From RUG563 sp045590215 (GTDB lineage: Bacteria > Bacillota > Clostridia > Christensenellales > Aristaeellaceae): a stretch of 64,000 nt of DNA. The stretch lies in the NCBI GenBank assembly GCA_045590215.1, contig JAZNQO010000026.1:124001-188000 (forward strand). Reading direction: 5' to 3'. Numbering within the stretch: the first letter of the stretch is position 1; each line of letters starts with the position of its first letter. Below, in pieces: positions 48,118-56,249 of this stretch. Made by a program: the position numbers and the translations under genes. Below the pieces are notes generated by a model. That model searched no databases, was not told the origin of the DNA, and saw only the letters and a program-made list of their open reading frames with translations.

Positions 48118-48146
48118 ATTATATAGTGCATTATTCTTTTTGTCAA
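48118..48146 (-). promoter_or_regulatory. Strong sigma-70 promoter of uraA
   Basis: Consensus -35 TTGACA (48146-48141) and -10 TATAAT (48123-48118) on the minus strand with a 17-base spacer. Confidence 0.9.
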
Positions 48147-48161
48147 GCAAATTTCTACATT

Positions 48162-49253
48162 TTACGGCAAGTTCAGCCAATCAATGTATTCTTCCAGACA
48201 CATATCCATATCCCGCATCCGGATGCTGTGTTCCTTCCCAACATATCTCACATGCCATTCTTCGCCCATAATGCCAGTAATATCCTGCTTTTCATCGGTG
48301 TAGCGCATGATGAACCCATAATCCCAGCAGTTCTTGTTCAGCCATACATATTGGGCGGTATCTACAAAGGCCAAATCCGGGTTATTTGCGTTCAGGTCAA
48401 AGGCAAGGCCGGTATGATGCTCGCTGCAGCCGGGATCTGCCACTGTCAATTTCGCTGCGGAAAGGGCTTGGCCTCTGCTGTATTCCGGATAGCTTTCCAG
48501 AATGCTTTCCACCCGGTTATCCATAATCCGCTGCTGATATTCGATGGTGCGGTATCCTTCCCTCACCTTCCATGGTCCAATGCCGTCCGCTTTGGCCGCC
48601 GTTACCATTTCATTCAACGCTTCCACGGCGATTTTTATACCTTTTACGTCATTATCGGCGTAGAGCATATTATCGCCACCGATATCTTTCACCCTGACCA
48701 AATCTCCGGGCACATAATTTTCGTCCAGCTTGTTATCCGCATTGACCAAGATCAACAAGCTTTCGTCTGTCACTTCAAAAGGTTCCGGCGTGGGCGTAAT
48801 CACAATGCGCTGCGCTTTGTCTGAATAAAGGACGCTCATGGTCTGCTGGCCTGCCACGCCGTCATCGGAAAGCCCGTGCTGCTTCTGGAAAATCTTCACA
48901 GCCTTTCTCGTGCCATTGCCGTATTGGCCGTCCAGCCCAGCGGTATAATAGCCCAGTTCCTGCAGCCGCTCCTGCAGTTTGAGCACCATCTCTCCTTCCG
49001 AGCCGTTGGTGAGATACGCCGGCGTGGCCGTAGGGGCAGGGGTATAGGTCACCAGAGACAGATTGGGCGTAACGCTCACGCTGCGCACCGTCGGTGTCGG
49101 CACAGGGGTGATGGCGGCTTCTTTTTCATATTGATCCCAGCTGTTCATGGCACGAAGGGAAAAGATAATCAAAAGAATCAGCAAAACAGCCGTCAGCAGA
49201 ATAAATAAATAAGGGCTGCGGCGACGTCTTCTTGTTTGTTGGCCTTTGTTCAT
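48162..49253 (-). CDS. Peptidoglycan-binding D-alanyl-D-alanine carboxypeptidase, M15B family, copy 4
   Basis: A 363-residue membrane-anchored peptidase. N-terminal RRRRR is followed by a transmembrane anchor (LFILLTAVLLILLIIFSL), a Pro/Thr-rich linker (ITPVPTPTVRSVSVTPN and YTPAPTATPAY), then a PG_binding_1 domain (MVLKLQERLQELGYYTAG and VKIFQKQHGLSDDGVAG, about residues 85-145). The M15B domain follows, with CSEHHTGLAFDLN and EEWHVRYVG. Glu replaces the Pro of EPWH found in the other copies. The ATG at 49253 is preceded by GGAGG. It is in one unit with the BofC-like gene upstream. Confidence 0.9.
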   Translation of the reverse strand: MNKGQQTRRRRRSPYLFILLTAVLLILLIIFSLRAMNSWDQYEKEAAITPVPTPTVRSVSVTPNLSLVTYTPAPTATPAYLTNGSEGEMVLKLQERLQELGYYTAGLDGQYGNGTRKAVKIFQKQHGLSDDGVAGQQTMSVLYSDKAQRIVITPTPEPFEVTDESLLILVNADNKLDENYVPGDLVRVKDIGGDNMLYADNDVKGIKIAVEALNEMVTAAKADGIGPWKVREGYRTIEYQQRIMDNRVESILESYPEYSRGQALSAAKLTVADPGCSEHHTGLAFDLNANNPDLAFVDTAQYVWLNKNCWDYGFIMRYTDEKQDITGIMGEEWHVRYVGKEHSIRMRDMDMCLEEYIDWLNLP

Positions 49254-49323
49254 CTGTGGTTTCCTCCGTTTAGTTTCTCCTTTGCAAATTATACAAAAAA
49301 TCCATCCGTCTGTCAAACGGGGC

Positions 49324-49869
49324 TTACTTCAAAATGCTCATTTCTTCCAGCCATTTCTCTGCCGCTTCTTCCGTGTCAAAGCCCTGCCCTGCAATCAGCG
49401 TTTCTCTTATTTCCCCGGATATTTCTTCACCGCATCCTTCATAAATCCTGATGACAGCCATGCCGTCGCCGTATCTGTTTTCGGACAGGATAATCTGCCC
49501 CGTTTCATCCATGCTGATCACCTTGTGCATGGGGCAATAGAGATCAATCTGTCTTTCCATTTCAATTTTTTCCTTCTCTAACGTCAGGATGTTCCATACA
49601 TCGTAATACTGCCGAACTGCGTCAAACCCTTCTCCCCTCACTTCTTCTGCCGGTTGTGTGCGCCTGCTTACATTATGTCCGCAGCGAAGGAAAACCATGG
49701 TCTGATATACTGTAGCTTGTTCACTCAATTTCTCCGTTTCCAGAACTGGAGCCGCCCCAGCTTCCGGCAGTGCCGCTTTTTCCACAGGAGCCTCTGCAGA
49801 TGAAATGCCCACCGCCGCAAACGCTGCCAAAAAAAGGCACAACAGCCAATAACTCCGCTTGATTTTCAT
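49324..49869 (-). CDS. Exported protein with weak BofC C-terminal resemblance
   Basis: A 181-residue protein with a clear signal peptide (hydrophobic WLLCLFLAAFAAVGISS, cleavage near AEA). The mature part has a variable Ala/Pro/Glu segment, then VFLRCGHNVSRR (C63, H65) and YCPMHKVISMDETG (C112, H115). The C-terminal half, with MAVIRIYEG followed by EISGEIRETLIAGQGFDTEEAAEKWLEEM, resembles the BofC C-terminal domain that in Bacillus restrains the SpoIVB protease during sporulation. The resemblance is by eye and weak. The ATG at 49869 has GGTGGAGAAAG just upstream; a longer start at 49899 is possible. It is upstream of the carboxypeptidase copy 4 gene by 70 bases. Confidence 0.6.
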   Translation of the reverse strand: MKIKRSYWLLCLFLAAFAAVGISSAEAPVEKAALPEAGAAPVLETEKLSEQATVYQTMVFLRCGHNVSRRTQPAEEVRGEGFDAVRQYYDVWNILTLEKEKIEMERQIDLYCPMHKVISMDETGQIILSENRYGDGMAVIRIYEGCGEEISGEIRETLIAGQGFDTEEAAEKWLEEMSILK

Positions 49870-49922
49870 CTTTCTCCACCGCCTTTCTTTTCTCATCATG
49901 CCCAGCTCTGCTTTTCAGCATA

Positions 49923-49951
49923 CAAAAAAACCGGGAGCTTATTTCTCCCGG
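49923..49951 (-). terminator. Terminator overlapping the SNF2 gene stop
   Basis: CCGGGAG (49931-49937) pairs with CTCCCGG (49945-49951), followed on the minus strand by seven T. The stop codon of the helicase (49939-49941) lies in the loop. Confidence 0.88.
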
Positions 49952-52206
49952 TTCATTTGCCTGATAAGCTTTTCAACATGCTGCCGTGCGTAATTGGCTC
50001 CTGCCGCTTCTCTTTCTTCCTTTTGCGGTGTTTGCCCCATCAACTGCACAAATTGGCTCACTTTCAGCCCCAACGCTTCCTGCATGTCCGCATCGCTGCC
50101 TTTGGGCGACACCAAGTAATAGCAAAGCAGCGAATCCTTCTGGCCGATACGGTGCGCCCGGTCTTCCGCCTGTGAATGAACAGCCGGGCTCCAGTCCAAT
50201 TCACCAAAGACCACGCAAGTTGCCTTTTGCAGGTTCAGTCCGCTGGCTGCCCGCAGGGAAATACAGCATAAATCCGTCTTTCCCATCATGAATTTATCCA
50301 CGGCAGCTTCCTTTTGGGCTGCCGTTTCCCGGCCCGTAATAAACACAGGACGCTCGCTTTTCAGTTCTTTTTTATAAATATCCATCACCGCATGATGATG
50401 GGCAAACAAAAGCACCTTTTCCCCGGCACTCAAAAGTGCTTTCACAAAAGGACATACATACGCCGCCTTAGCAAGCCCGGTTGCCTGCCGGGCTTCCTGT
50501 GAAATCTGGTCTTCCAGCAAAGCCTTTTGCGAAGGAGTCATTTCCCTGTCCTGCTGCCAGCGATACAGCTTTTCCCAGATGGGAGCCATCAGGTGCTGAT
50601 ACAACCCGTCGTCAGCATCAATCTGCTGCACCAGCCGCCGCTTTTCCGGCAGCTCCGGCAATACTTCTTCTTTGGTTCTGCGCAGCATCAGCCCTTCTTT
50701 TCGCAGGTATTCACCCAGCAGCCTTGGCTTTTGCACAATGCGGTTGCCATAGCCTGTGCACCATTCCCTGGAAAAGCTTTCCCAATCCCCAAGGAAATGA
50801 TAGTCAATCACGTTCACCACATTCCAGATTTCGCCGCCGTAATTATAAATGGGCGTGCCGGACAGGCCGATGATCCTTTCGCAACTTTCGGACAGCAGGC
50901 TGGCTGCACTGTATTTTTCGCTGCCAGCTCGTCTCAATTCCTGCACTTCATCGAAAATCACCGTATGGAAATTCATCTTCGGCAGAGCTTCTTTCCATCC
51001 GCGCAGCAGCAGATAATGCAGGATATATACATCCGCTTCCGGCAGCTGATAAGGCGTCAGCCCTTTCACGATATGCACCCTCGGCTCTCTGCCCTGAATG
51101 CGCAAAAAGCGCATGGTTTCCGCCATCCAGTTCCGGGTCAGGTGTGCCGGGGGCACGATAAGGACGGGAAAGATGCCTTCCTGTGCAACGCAAGCCAGGG
51201 CTTGCACCGTTTTTCCAAGCCCCATTTCATCGGCCAATAACGCCCTCTCCGTCAGCTTCAGCCACGAAAGCCCGGCCAGCTGGAAAGGCCGCAGGGTGCC
51301 GTTAAACTGCGCCCGCGTCAATTGCTGGGCCGGGGGTGCCACCCTTGCCTTTTCCAAATTTTTATAATAATTCCGGGAAGCGGCAATGGCATCCTGCCAC
51401 CTTACCTTATCCTTTTGTGCGATCTCCAAAGGATACCGCAGCATCAGCCAGTTCACATCCCCCACAATGCGCTTGTGGGCAGAAAAACGGGCTTCTCCTC
51501 GTCTGCCGCCGTCGCTGCCGGGAAAAAGCCGCTTGGCCAGCTCCGTCACGCCAGGGTCGCCCTTGATGACCCAGCATTTGCGCCGGGCATTATAGGAAAG
51601 CGTGCCATAGGTTTTCCGATAATCCTGTTGGCTGCGAAGGAAGGGCGGCACATCCTCTTCCTGCAAGGAGAAAAGAATTTCGTCTTCCAAGTTTCTTTCT
51701 TTGACTTGAAAAAGGGGAACGTCAAAATTGCCGTTAATATTATCATCCGTTTTAATTTCTGTCGTTTCTTCTTTAACTCTTATTTCTGGCGTTTCTTCTT
51801 TAACTTCTTTAATAATATCTGAAACCGCCTGTATTTCTTCGCCCACGTCATCCGCAATGCCCCATAATTTATGCAGGCTGATACTCTCCACCTTCACGCC
51901 ATGCAGCTGCGCAGGTAATTTTATGCTCTTTTCGCTGACCAATATCAAAAAACGTAACTTGCCCGTTTTTGCGTATCGTTCCAGCTGCTTGATGGTTCTG
52001 TCCTTTTCCGGGCGATTTCTTTTCACTTCAATGCCTATATCGCCGCACAAAAAATCAATCCGGCAACGGGAAGCCAAGTGGGCTTCATGCAGAAAATCAA
52101 TTTCTGCTTTCTGCAATGCGTCGGCAATCAGCCCGTGCAAATCGTATTCATCCTTGGGCAGGGGCGCACGAAGGCCATGCAACGCCTTCAAAACCACATC
52201 TTGCAT
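49939..52206 (-). CDS. SNF2-family helicase with N-terminal PD-(D/E)xK nuclease-like domain
   Basis: A 755-residue fusion. The N-terminus (about 1-125) looks like a small restriction-nuclease-fold domain: D51 in RIDFLCGD and E60-x-K62 in GIEVKRNRP fit D-x-n-E-x-K. A variable Glu-rich linker (about 125-175) follows. The SNF2 ATPase then has ADEMGLGKT (Walker A, near 330), DEVQ (motif II, near 418), GLSGTPIYN (motif III) and EDRAHRIGQKDS (motif VI, near 685). No SNF2 accessory HIRAN, SWIM or zinc domain is seen. Such proteins occur in mobile elements and as solitary chromosomal genes; neighbours here are housekeeping genes. It probably remodels or cleaves DNA. It has its own promoter and terminator. 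Confidence 0.85.
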   Translation of the reverse strand: MQDVVLKALHGLRAPLPKDEYDLHGLIADALQKAEIDFLHEAHLASRCRIDFLCGDIGIEVKRNRPEKDRTIKQLERYAKTGKLRFLILVSEKSIKLPAQLHGVKVESISLHKLWGIADDVGEEIQAVSDIIKEVKEETPEIRVKEETTEIKTDDNINGNFDVPLFQVKERNLEDEILFSLQEEDVPPFLRSQQDYRKTYGTLSYNARRKCWVIKGDPGVTELAKRLFPGSDGGRRGEARFSAHKRIVGDVNWLMLRYPLEIAQKDKVRWQDAIAASRNYYKNLEKARVAPPAQQLTRAQFNGTLRPFQLAGLSWLKLTERALLADEMGLGKTVQALACVAQEGIFPVLIVPPAHLTRNWMAETMRFLRIQGREPRVHIVKGLTPYQLPEADVYILHYLLLRGWKEALPKMNFHTVIFDEVQELRRAGSEKYSAASLLSESCERIIGLSGTPIYNYGGEIWNVVNVIDYHFLGDWESFSREWCTGYGNRIVQKPRLLGEYLRKEGLMLRRTKEEVLPELPEKRRLVQQIDADDGLYQHLMAPIWEKLYRWQQDREMTPSQKALLEDQISQEARQATGLAKAAYVCPFVKALLSAGEKVLLFAHHHAVMDIYKKELKSERPVFITGRETAAQKEAAVDKFMMGKTDLCCISLRAASGLNLQKATCVVFGELDWSPAVHSQAEDRAHRIGQKDSLLCYYLVSPKGSDADMQEALGLKVSQFVQLMGQTPQKEEREAAGANYARQHVEKLIRQMNREK

Positions 52207-52240
52207 GCTTCCTTCCCCCTTTTACCGTATCTTGTGTATT

Positions 52241-52269
52241 ATTATAGCTTCTTTTTTCATTTGTTACAA
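52241..52269 (-). promoter_or_regulatory. Promoter of the SNF2 gene
   Basis: -35 TTGTAA (52269-52264) and consensus -10 TATAAT (52246-52241) on the minus strand, with a 17-base spacer. Confidence 0.75.
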
Positions 52270-52277
52270 GAAAAACC

Positions 52278-52306
52278 TTTTGATTTCCGGGATTCTGTGT
52301 TATACT
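52278..52306 (+). promoter_or_regulatory. Possible promoter of polA
   Basis: Extended -10 TGTTATACT (hexamer 52301-52306) with a weak -35 TTTTGA (52278-52283) at 17 bases. It is divergent from the SNF2 promoter. Confidence 0.45.
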
Positions 52307-52325
52307 GTATTGTGAGGTGATTTAT

Positions 52326-54863
52326 GTGCAGGATGTATTTTTAGCGGTGGATGGCAACAGCCTGATGCACAGAGCATTTCATGCGCTGCCGCTGATGGAT
52401 GTAAACGGCGTGTATACCAATGCCGTGCATGGCTTTTTGTCCATGCTGCTCAAGGCATGTCAGGACATTTCTCCCCGTTATGTTGCCGTGGCTTTCGATA
52501 CCCCTGTGCCCACCTTCCGCCACACCGCCTATGCAGATTATAAGGCAGGCCGTGCCAAAATGGCGGATGAGCTTCGCTCCCAATTTCCCATCATTAAAGA
52601 AATCCTCTCCGCTATGCAGCTGGGCGTTCTGTCCATTGACGGCTATGAAGCGGACGACGTGCTGGGCACTTTATCCGCAAAATGCAAGGAAAGGGGGCTG
52701 GACTGCGTTTTATTGACGGGCGACCGGGACGCCTTGCAGCTGATTGGCGGCGGCACGAAAGTGCTTTTTACCCGGAAAGGCATTTCCGAAAGCACCCTCT
52801 TTGACGCCGCTGGGGTGAAGGAATATTTCGGCGTCACGCCGGAACAAATTACCGATCTTAAAGGCCTCATGGGCGACCAGAGTGACCACATCCCCGGCAT
52901 TCCGGGCGTGGGCGAAAAAACCGCCCTGAAGCTCCTGAACGAATACGGCACGCTGGAAAACGTGCTGGCCCACGGGAATGAAATCAAAGGAAAATTGGGC
53001 GAAAAGGTTCGGGATAATCACGAGATGGCCACGTTCTCCAAAGACCTGGCAACCATCCGCCCCACAGCACCCATCCCCTTTGACTTGGACTCCTTTGTAG
53101 CCTGCCGCATGAGCATGGGGCTTCCTGCCCTTCGCAAATATCAATTGAACGGCATTGCGTCCCGGCTGGAAAAGGCCGCTTCTTCTGCCCCGGCGGAGCA
53201 GCCTATGGAAGCCCCGGCGGAATTCAAGAAAGAAATCTTGTCTTCCCCTGCCGCTATTGCATCTTTTATCGCTGGCATTGGCGAAGCACCCTGCGCCCTC
53301 CATGTAACGCCCACCCATTTGACCATTGCTTCCGGCGATAGCTGCTGCGAAATTCAATTGGCCATGGATCTGTTATCAGAGGGCATGAGCATGGAAGAAG
53401 CATGGGCAGCCCTCACGCCCCTTCTGCAAAAGAAAATCCATGTCCACGACGGCAAACGCCTGTGGCATCTGCTTTCCGAAAATCATTTACCCCTGCCTTC
53501 CTTCGCGTGGGATACCATGCTGGGGGCTTATCTTGTGAACCCCCAGGAGAAATCCTATGCCCTCCATCATTTTGCATCGGACGATGCCGGCGGCGTGCTT
53601 TCCCTTGCCATGCAGCAAAAGCAGCAACTGAAAGAAATGGATATGCTTCCTTTGATGGAAAGCTTGGAAATGCCGCTGATGGAAGTGCTCTACGCCATGG
53701 AAACGGAAGGCTTTCAAGTGGACACAGGTGTTTTATGCGCCCTTGGAAAAGAATTCACCAAGCAAACGGAAGAACTGAAAAATGAGGTTTACGCTTTGAC
53801 CGGCGTTTCCGGCTTTAATTTGAACAGCACCCAGCAGCTGGGCAAAGTGCTTTTTGAAACGCTGCAGCTGCCTGCCGGACGGAAAACCAAATCCGGCTAT
53901 TCCACGGATGCTGAAACCCTTGAAAACCTTCGGGATCAGCATCCTTGCATTGACCCTATCCTGAAATATCGTCAGGTAGTAAAGCTGAACTCCACCTATA
54001 TCGACGCCCTGATCCGCAAAACGGACGCTAACGGCCGGGTGCATTCTTCTTTTGACCAAACCGGCACCGCCACCGGGCGTATTTCCTCCAGCGAACCCAA
54101 TTTGCAGAATATCCCGGTGCGCACCCAGATGGGAAGGGAAATCCGGCGTGCTTTTGTAGCCAAGCCCGGCCATGTGCTGATCGACGCCGATTATTCCCAG
54201 ATTGAGCTGCGTGTATTAGCCCATTTTTCCGGGGATCACGCCATGGTGGACGCCTTCCAAAAAGGGCAGGATATCCACACCCGCACCGCCGCCGAAGTCT
54301 TTGAAGTGCCGATGGAAGAAGTCACATCTTCCATGCGCTCCGATGCCAAAGCAGTCAACTTCGGCTTGGTATACGGCATCAGCGATTTCGGCCTTGCCCG
54401 AAACATCGGCATTTCCAGAAAAGAAGCTGCCGCCTTTATCGAACGCTATTTCGCCCGTTATCCCGGCATTAAGGGCTTTATGGACGAAGCAGTTCGCCTC
54501 GGCTATGAAAAGGGCTATAGCCAGACCATGATGCACAGAAGAAGAAACCTGCCCGAACTCAAATCCTCCAACGCCAATATGCGCAACTTTGGCGAGCGTG
54601 CCGCCATGAACACCCCTGTCCAGGGCACTGCTGCCGATATCATTAAGCTGGCGATGGTCAAGGTGTATCAGGCCTTGAAGGACGGTGCTTACAACGCCCG
54701 GTTGATTTTGCAGGTGCATGACGAACTGATTATCGAAGCTCCGGTTGCGGAAAAAGACGCCGTCTGTGCCCTCTTGCAAAACTGCATGGAGCAAGTAACT
54801 TCCCTTTCCGTTCCGCTGGTGGCAGAAGTAAAATGCGGCGAAAGCTGGTATGAAACCAAATGA
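52326..54863 (+). CDS. polA: DNA polymerase I
   Basis: Repair and Okazaki-fragment polymerase of 845 residues. The 5'-3' exonuclease/flap domain (about 1-285) has DGNSLMHRAFHAL, AFDTPVPTFRH and LTGDRDALQL. The middle 3'-5' exonuclease-like domain lacks the catalytic D-x-E triad (no DTET motif; AWDTMLGAYLVNP retained), so proofreading is probably absent, as in Bacillus PolI. The polymerase domain has motif A DADYSQIELRVLAH (about 620), motif B RSDAKAVNFGLVYG and motif C LQVHDELIIEAP. A GTG start at 52326 is preferred because GAGGTG lies six bases upstream; the first in-frame start at 52317 overlaps that SD. coaE overlaps its stop. Confidence 0.95.
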   Translation: MQDVFLAVDGNSLMHRAFHALPLMDVNGVYTNAVHGFLSMLLKACQDISPRYVAVAFDTPVPTFRHTAYADYKAGRAKMADELRSQFPIIKEILSAMQLGVLSIDGYEADDVLGTLSAKCKERGLDCVLLTGDRDALQLIGGGTKVLFTRKGISESTLFDAAGVKEYFGVTPEQITDLKGLMGDQSDHIPGIPGVGEKTALKLLNEYGTLENVLAHGNEIKGKLGEKVRDNHEMATFSKDLATIRPTAPIPFDLDSFVACRMSMGLPALRKYQLNGIASRLEKAASSAPAEQPMEAPAEFKKEILSSPAAIASFIAGIGEAPCALHVTPTHLTIASGDSCCEIQLAMDLLSEGMSMEEAWAALTPLLQKKIHVHDGKRLWHLLSENHLPLPSFAWDTMLGAYLVNPQEKSYALHHFASDDAGGVLSLAMQQKQQLKEMDMLPLMESLEMPLMEVLYAMETEGFQVDTGVLCALGKEFTKQTEELKNEVYALTGVSGFNLNSTQQLGKVLFETLQLPAGRKTKSGYSTDAETLENLRDQHPCIDPILKYRQVVKLNSTYIDALIRKTDANGRVHSSFDQTGTATGRISSSEPNLQNIPVRTQMGREIRRAFVAKPGHVLIDADYSQIELRVLAHFSGDHAMVDAFQKGQDIHTRTAAEVFEVPMEEVTSSMRSDAKAVNFGLVYGISDFGLARNIGISRKEAAAFIERYFARYPGIKGFMDEAVRLGYEKGYSQTMMHRRRNLPELKSSNANMRNFGERAAMNTPVQGTAADIIKLAMVKVYQALKDGAYNARLILQVHDELIIEAPVAEKDAVCALLQNCMEQVTSLSVPLVAEVKCGESWYETK

Positions 54864-55462
54864 GCAGCTATGTGATCGGCCTCACGGGCGGCATCGCCTG
54901 CGGCAAAACCAACCTCACCGATGCGCTGAAAAGAATCGGCGTACCTGTTGTCGATGCGGATGAAGTGTCCAGAAGCCTCACGGCAAAGGGCGGCAAGGCT
55001 CTGCCTTTTCTTCGCAAAGCCTTTGGTGATGGAATTTTTAATGGCGAAGAGCTTGACAGAAGTGCCCTTTCTGCGCTGGTTTTTGCAGACGAGGAAAAAC
55101 GAAAGCTTTTGAACGATATCACCCATCCCATGATTCTTTTGGAATGTGATCTTCTGCTTTCCCGTATTTCCGGCCCCTGCATTTATTCCGTGCCGCTGCT
55201 TTTTGAATGTGGCCTGGAAAAAAAATGCGACGAAGTCTGGTGCGCCTATATTCCGCAGAAAGAGCAAATTCGCCGCCTCCGGGCACGGGATAAAATCACT
55301 TATCGCAAAGCCCTTGAAAAGATTCGCTCCCAGATGCCCACGCTGCAAAAAGCCCGGCTTTCCCATCGCATTATCCGCACGGACGGCTCGCCAGAAGAAA
55401 GTGCCGCCCTTGTGATTGCCTTGTGGGAAGCAACCATGCTCCGTTTGCAAAATCAACAGTAA
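54860..55462 (+). CDS. coaE: Dephospho-CoA kinase
   Basis: Last step of coenzyme A biosynthesis. A 200-residue P-loop kinase with GLTGGIACGKTNLTDAL (Walker A), VVDADEVSRSL (substrate site) and the lid region RLRARDKITYRKALEKIRSQM. The ATG overlaps the polA stop (ATGA at 54860-54863). The polA-coaE order is widely conserved in Firmicutes (often with mutM between). Confidence 0.95.
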   Translation: MSSYVIGLTGGIACGKTNLTDALKRIGVPVVDADEVSRSLTAKGGKALPFLRKAFGDGIFNGEELDRSALSALVFADEEKRKLLNDITHPMILLECDLLLSRISGPCIYSVPLLFECGLEKKCDEVWCAYIPQKEQIRRLRARDKITYRKALEKIRSQMPTLQKARLSHRIIRTDGSPEESAALVIALWEATMLRLQNQQ

Positions 55463-55475
55463 AAGGAGAAAAGCC

Positions 55476-56249
55476 TTGTCAACATTTCCCCCTCCCCCTT
55501 CCATGCAGCCCGGCGGCTATCCCTTGCCGCCCCGGAACCCCCGAAGCGGCCGCATGAACACGAAGGCAAAATCCGCCGCGCCAAAGCCCTCCGGCAGCAG
55601 GCACAAAGCACCGGCCAAAGGAAAAAAGCGGCCGCTTTTCACCGGCTTTCAATGGACGATGCTGTTTCTTTTGCTGTGCGGGGTTGTGATTGCCATCGTT
55701 TCCGCTTCCATGGCCGATAACGCCATGAAGAAGCTGCTTTCAGACAGAGCTGACGCTGAAAAGGCCTATCAGCAGGAAATCGCCCGGCATAAAATGATAT
55801 ATGTGGACGATATCCGCTATTATGCCGCTGTCAATGAACTTGACCCTGCATTCGTGGCTGCCATCATCAAACGCGAAAGCGATTATGACCCCTATGCCGT
55901 CAGCAATAAGGGAGCAAGAGGCCTGATGCAGTTCATGCCCGATTCCTTTGACTGGGTCGCCCCCAAATTCGGCATTTCCTCTGATAACTTCGACGCCATC
56001 TATCATCCCGAAACTGCCATCAAATTGGGCTGCTATCTGCTGAAATACATCAGCGATAAATATGACGGTGATCCCATTCTCATCGCCTGTGCTTATCACG
56101 CCGGATGGGGTAATGTGAACAGCTGGCTGCAGAAATATTCTTCGGACGGCAAAACCCTCACCCTTGACCAGATTCCCATGGAAGATACCCGTTATTACGC
56201 CAGAAAGGTATTGGAAGCCTATGCGATTTATCAGCAGCATTTGTATTAA
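55476..56249 (+). CDS. Membrane-anchored lytic transglycosylase (SLT domain)
   Basis: Peptidoglycan lytic transglycosylase of 257 residues. The N-terminus is Pro-rich and basic (about 1-60), followed by one transmembrane anchor (WTMLFLLLCGVVIAIVSASM), a short coiled stretch (RADAEKAYQQEIARHKM) and the SLT catalytic domain with catalytic Glu in IIKRESDYDPYAVSN, then GARGLMQFMP and AYHAGWGNVNSWL. A TTG start at 55476 is chosen because AAGGAG lies eight bases upstream and after the coaE stop; the longer frame begins inside coaE. The 3' end overlaps the next gene by 29 bases. Confidence 0.9.
   Translation: MSTFPPPPSMQPGGYPLPPRNPRSGRMNTKAKSAAPKPSGSRHKAPAKGKKRPLFTGFQWTMLFLLLCGVVIAIVSASMADNAMKKLLSDRADAEKAYQQEIARHKMIYVDDIRYYAAVNELDPAFVAAIIKRESDYDPYAVSNKGARGLMQFMPDSFDWVAPKFGISSDNFDAIYHPETAIKLGCYLLKYISDKYDGDPILIACAYHAGWGNVNSWLQKYSSDGKTLTLDQIPMEDTRYYARKVLEAYAIYQQHLY

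Noticed and set aside
49939..52206. Phage-defence island
   Set aside because: Only one gene could fit; neighbours are wall, sporulation-like and replication genes, with no integrase, toxin or restriction partner.
53141..53560. Active proofreading domain in DNA polymerase I
   Set aside because: The region aligns in position with the 3'-5' exonuclease domain but lacks the D-x-E metal-binding motif, as in other Firmicute PolI enzymes; an inactive domain is normal and not a novelty.
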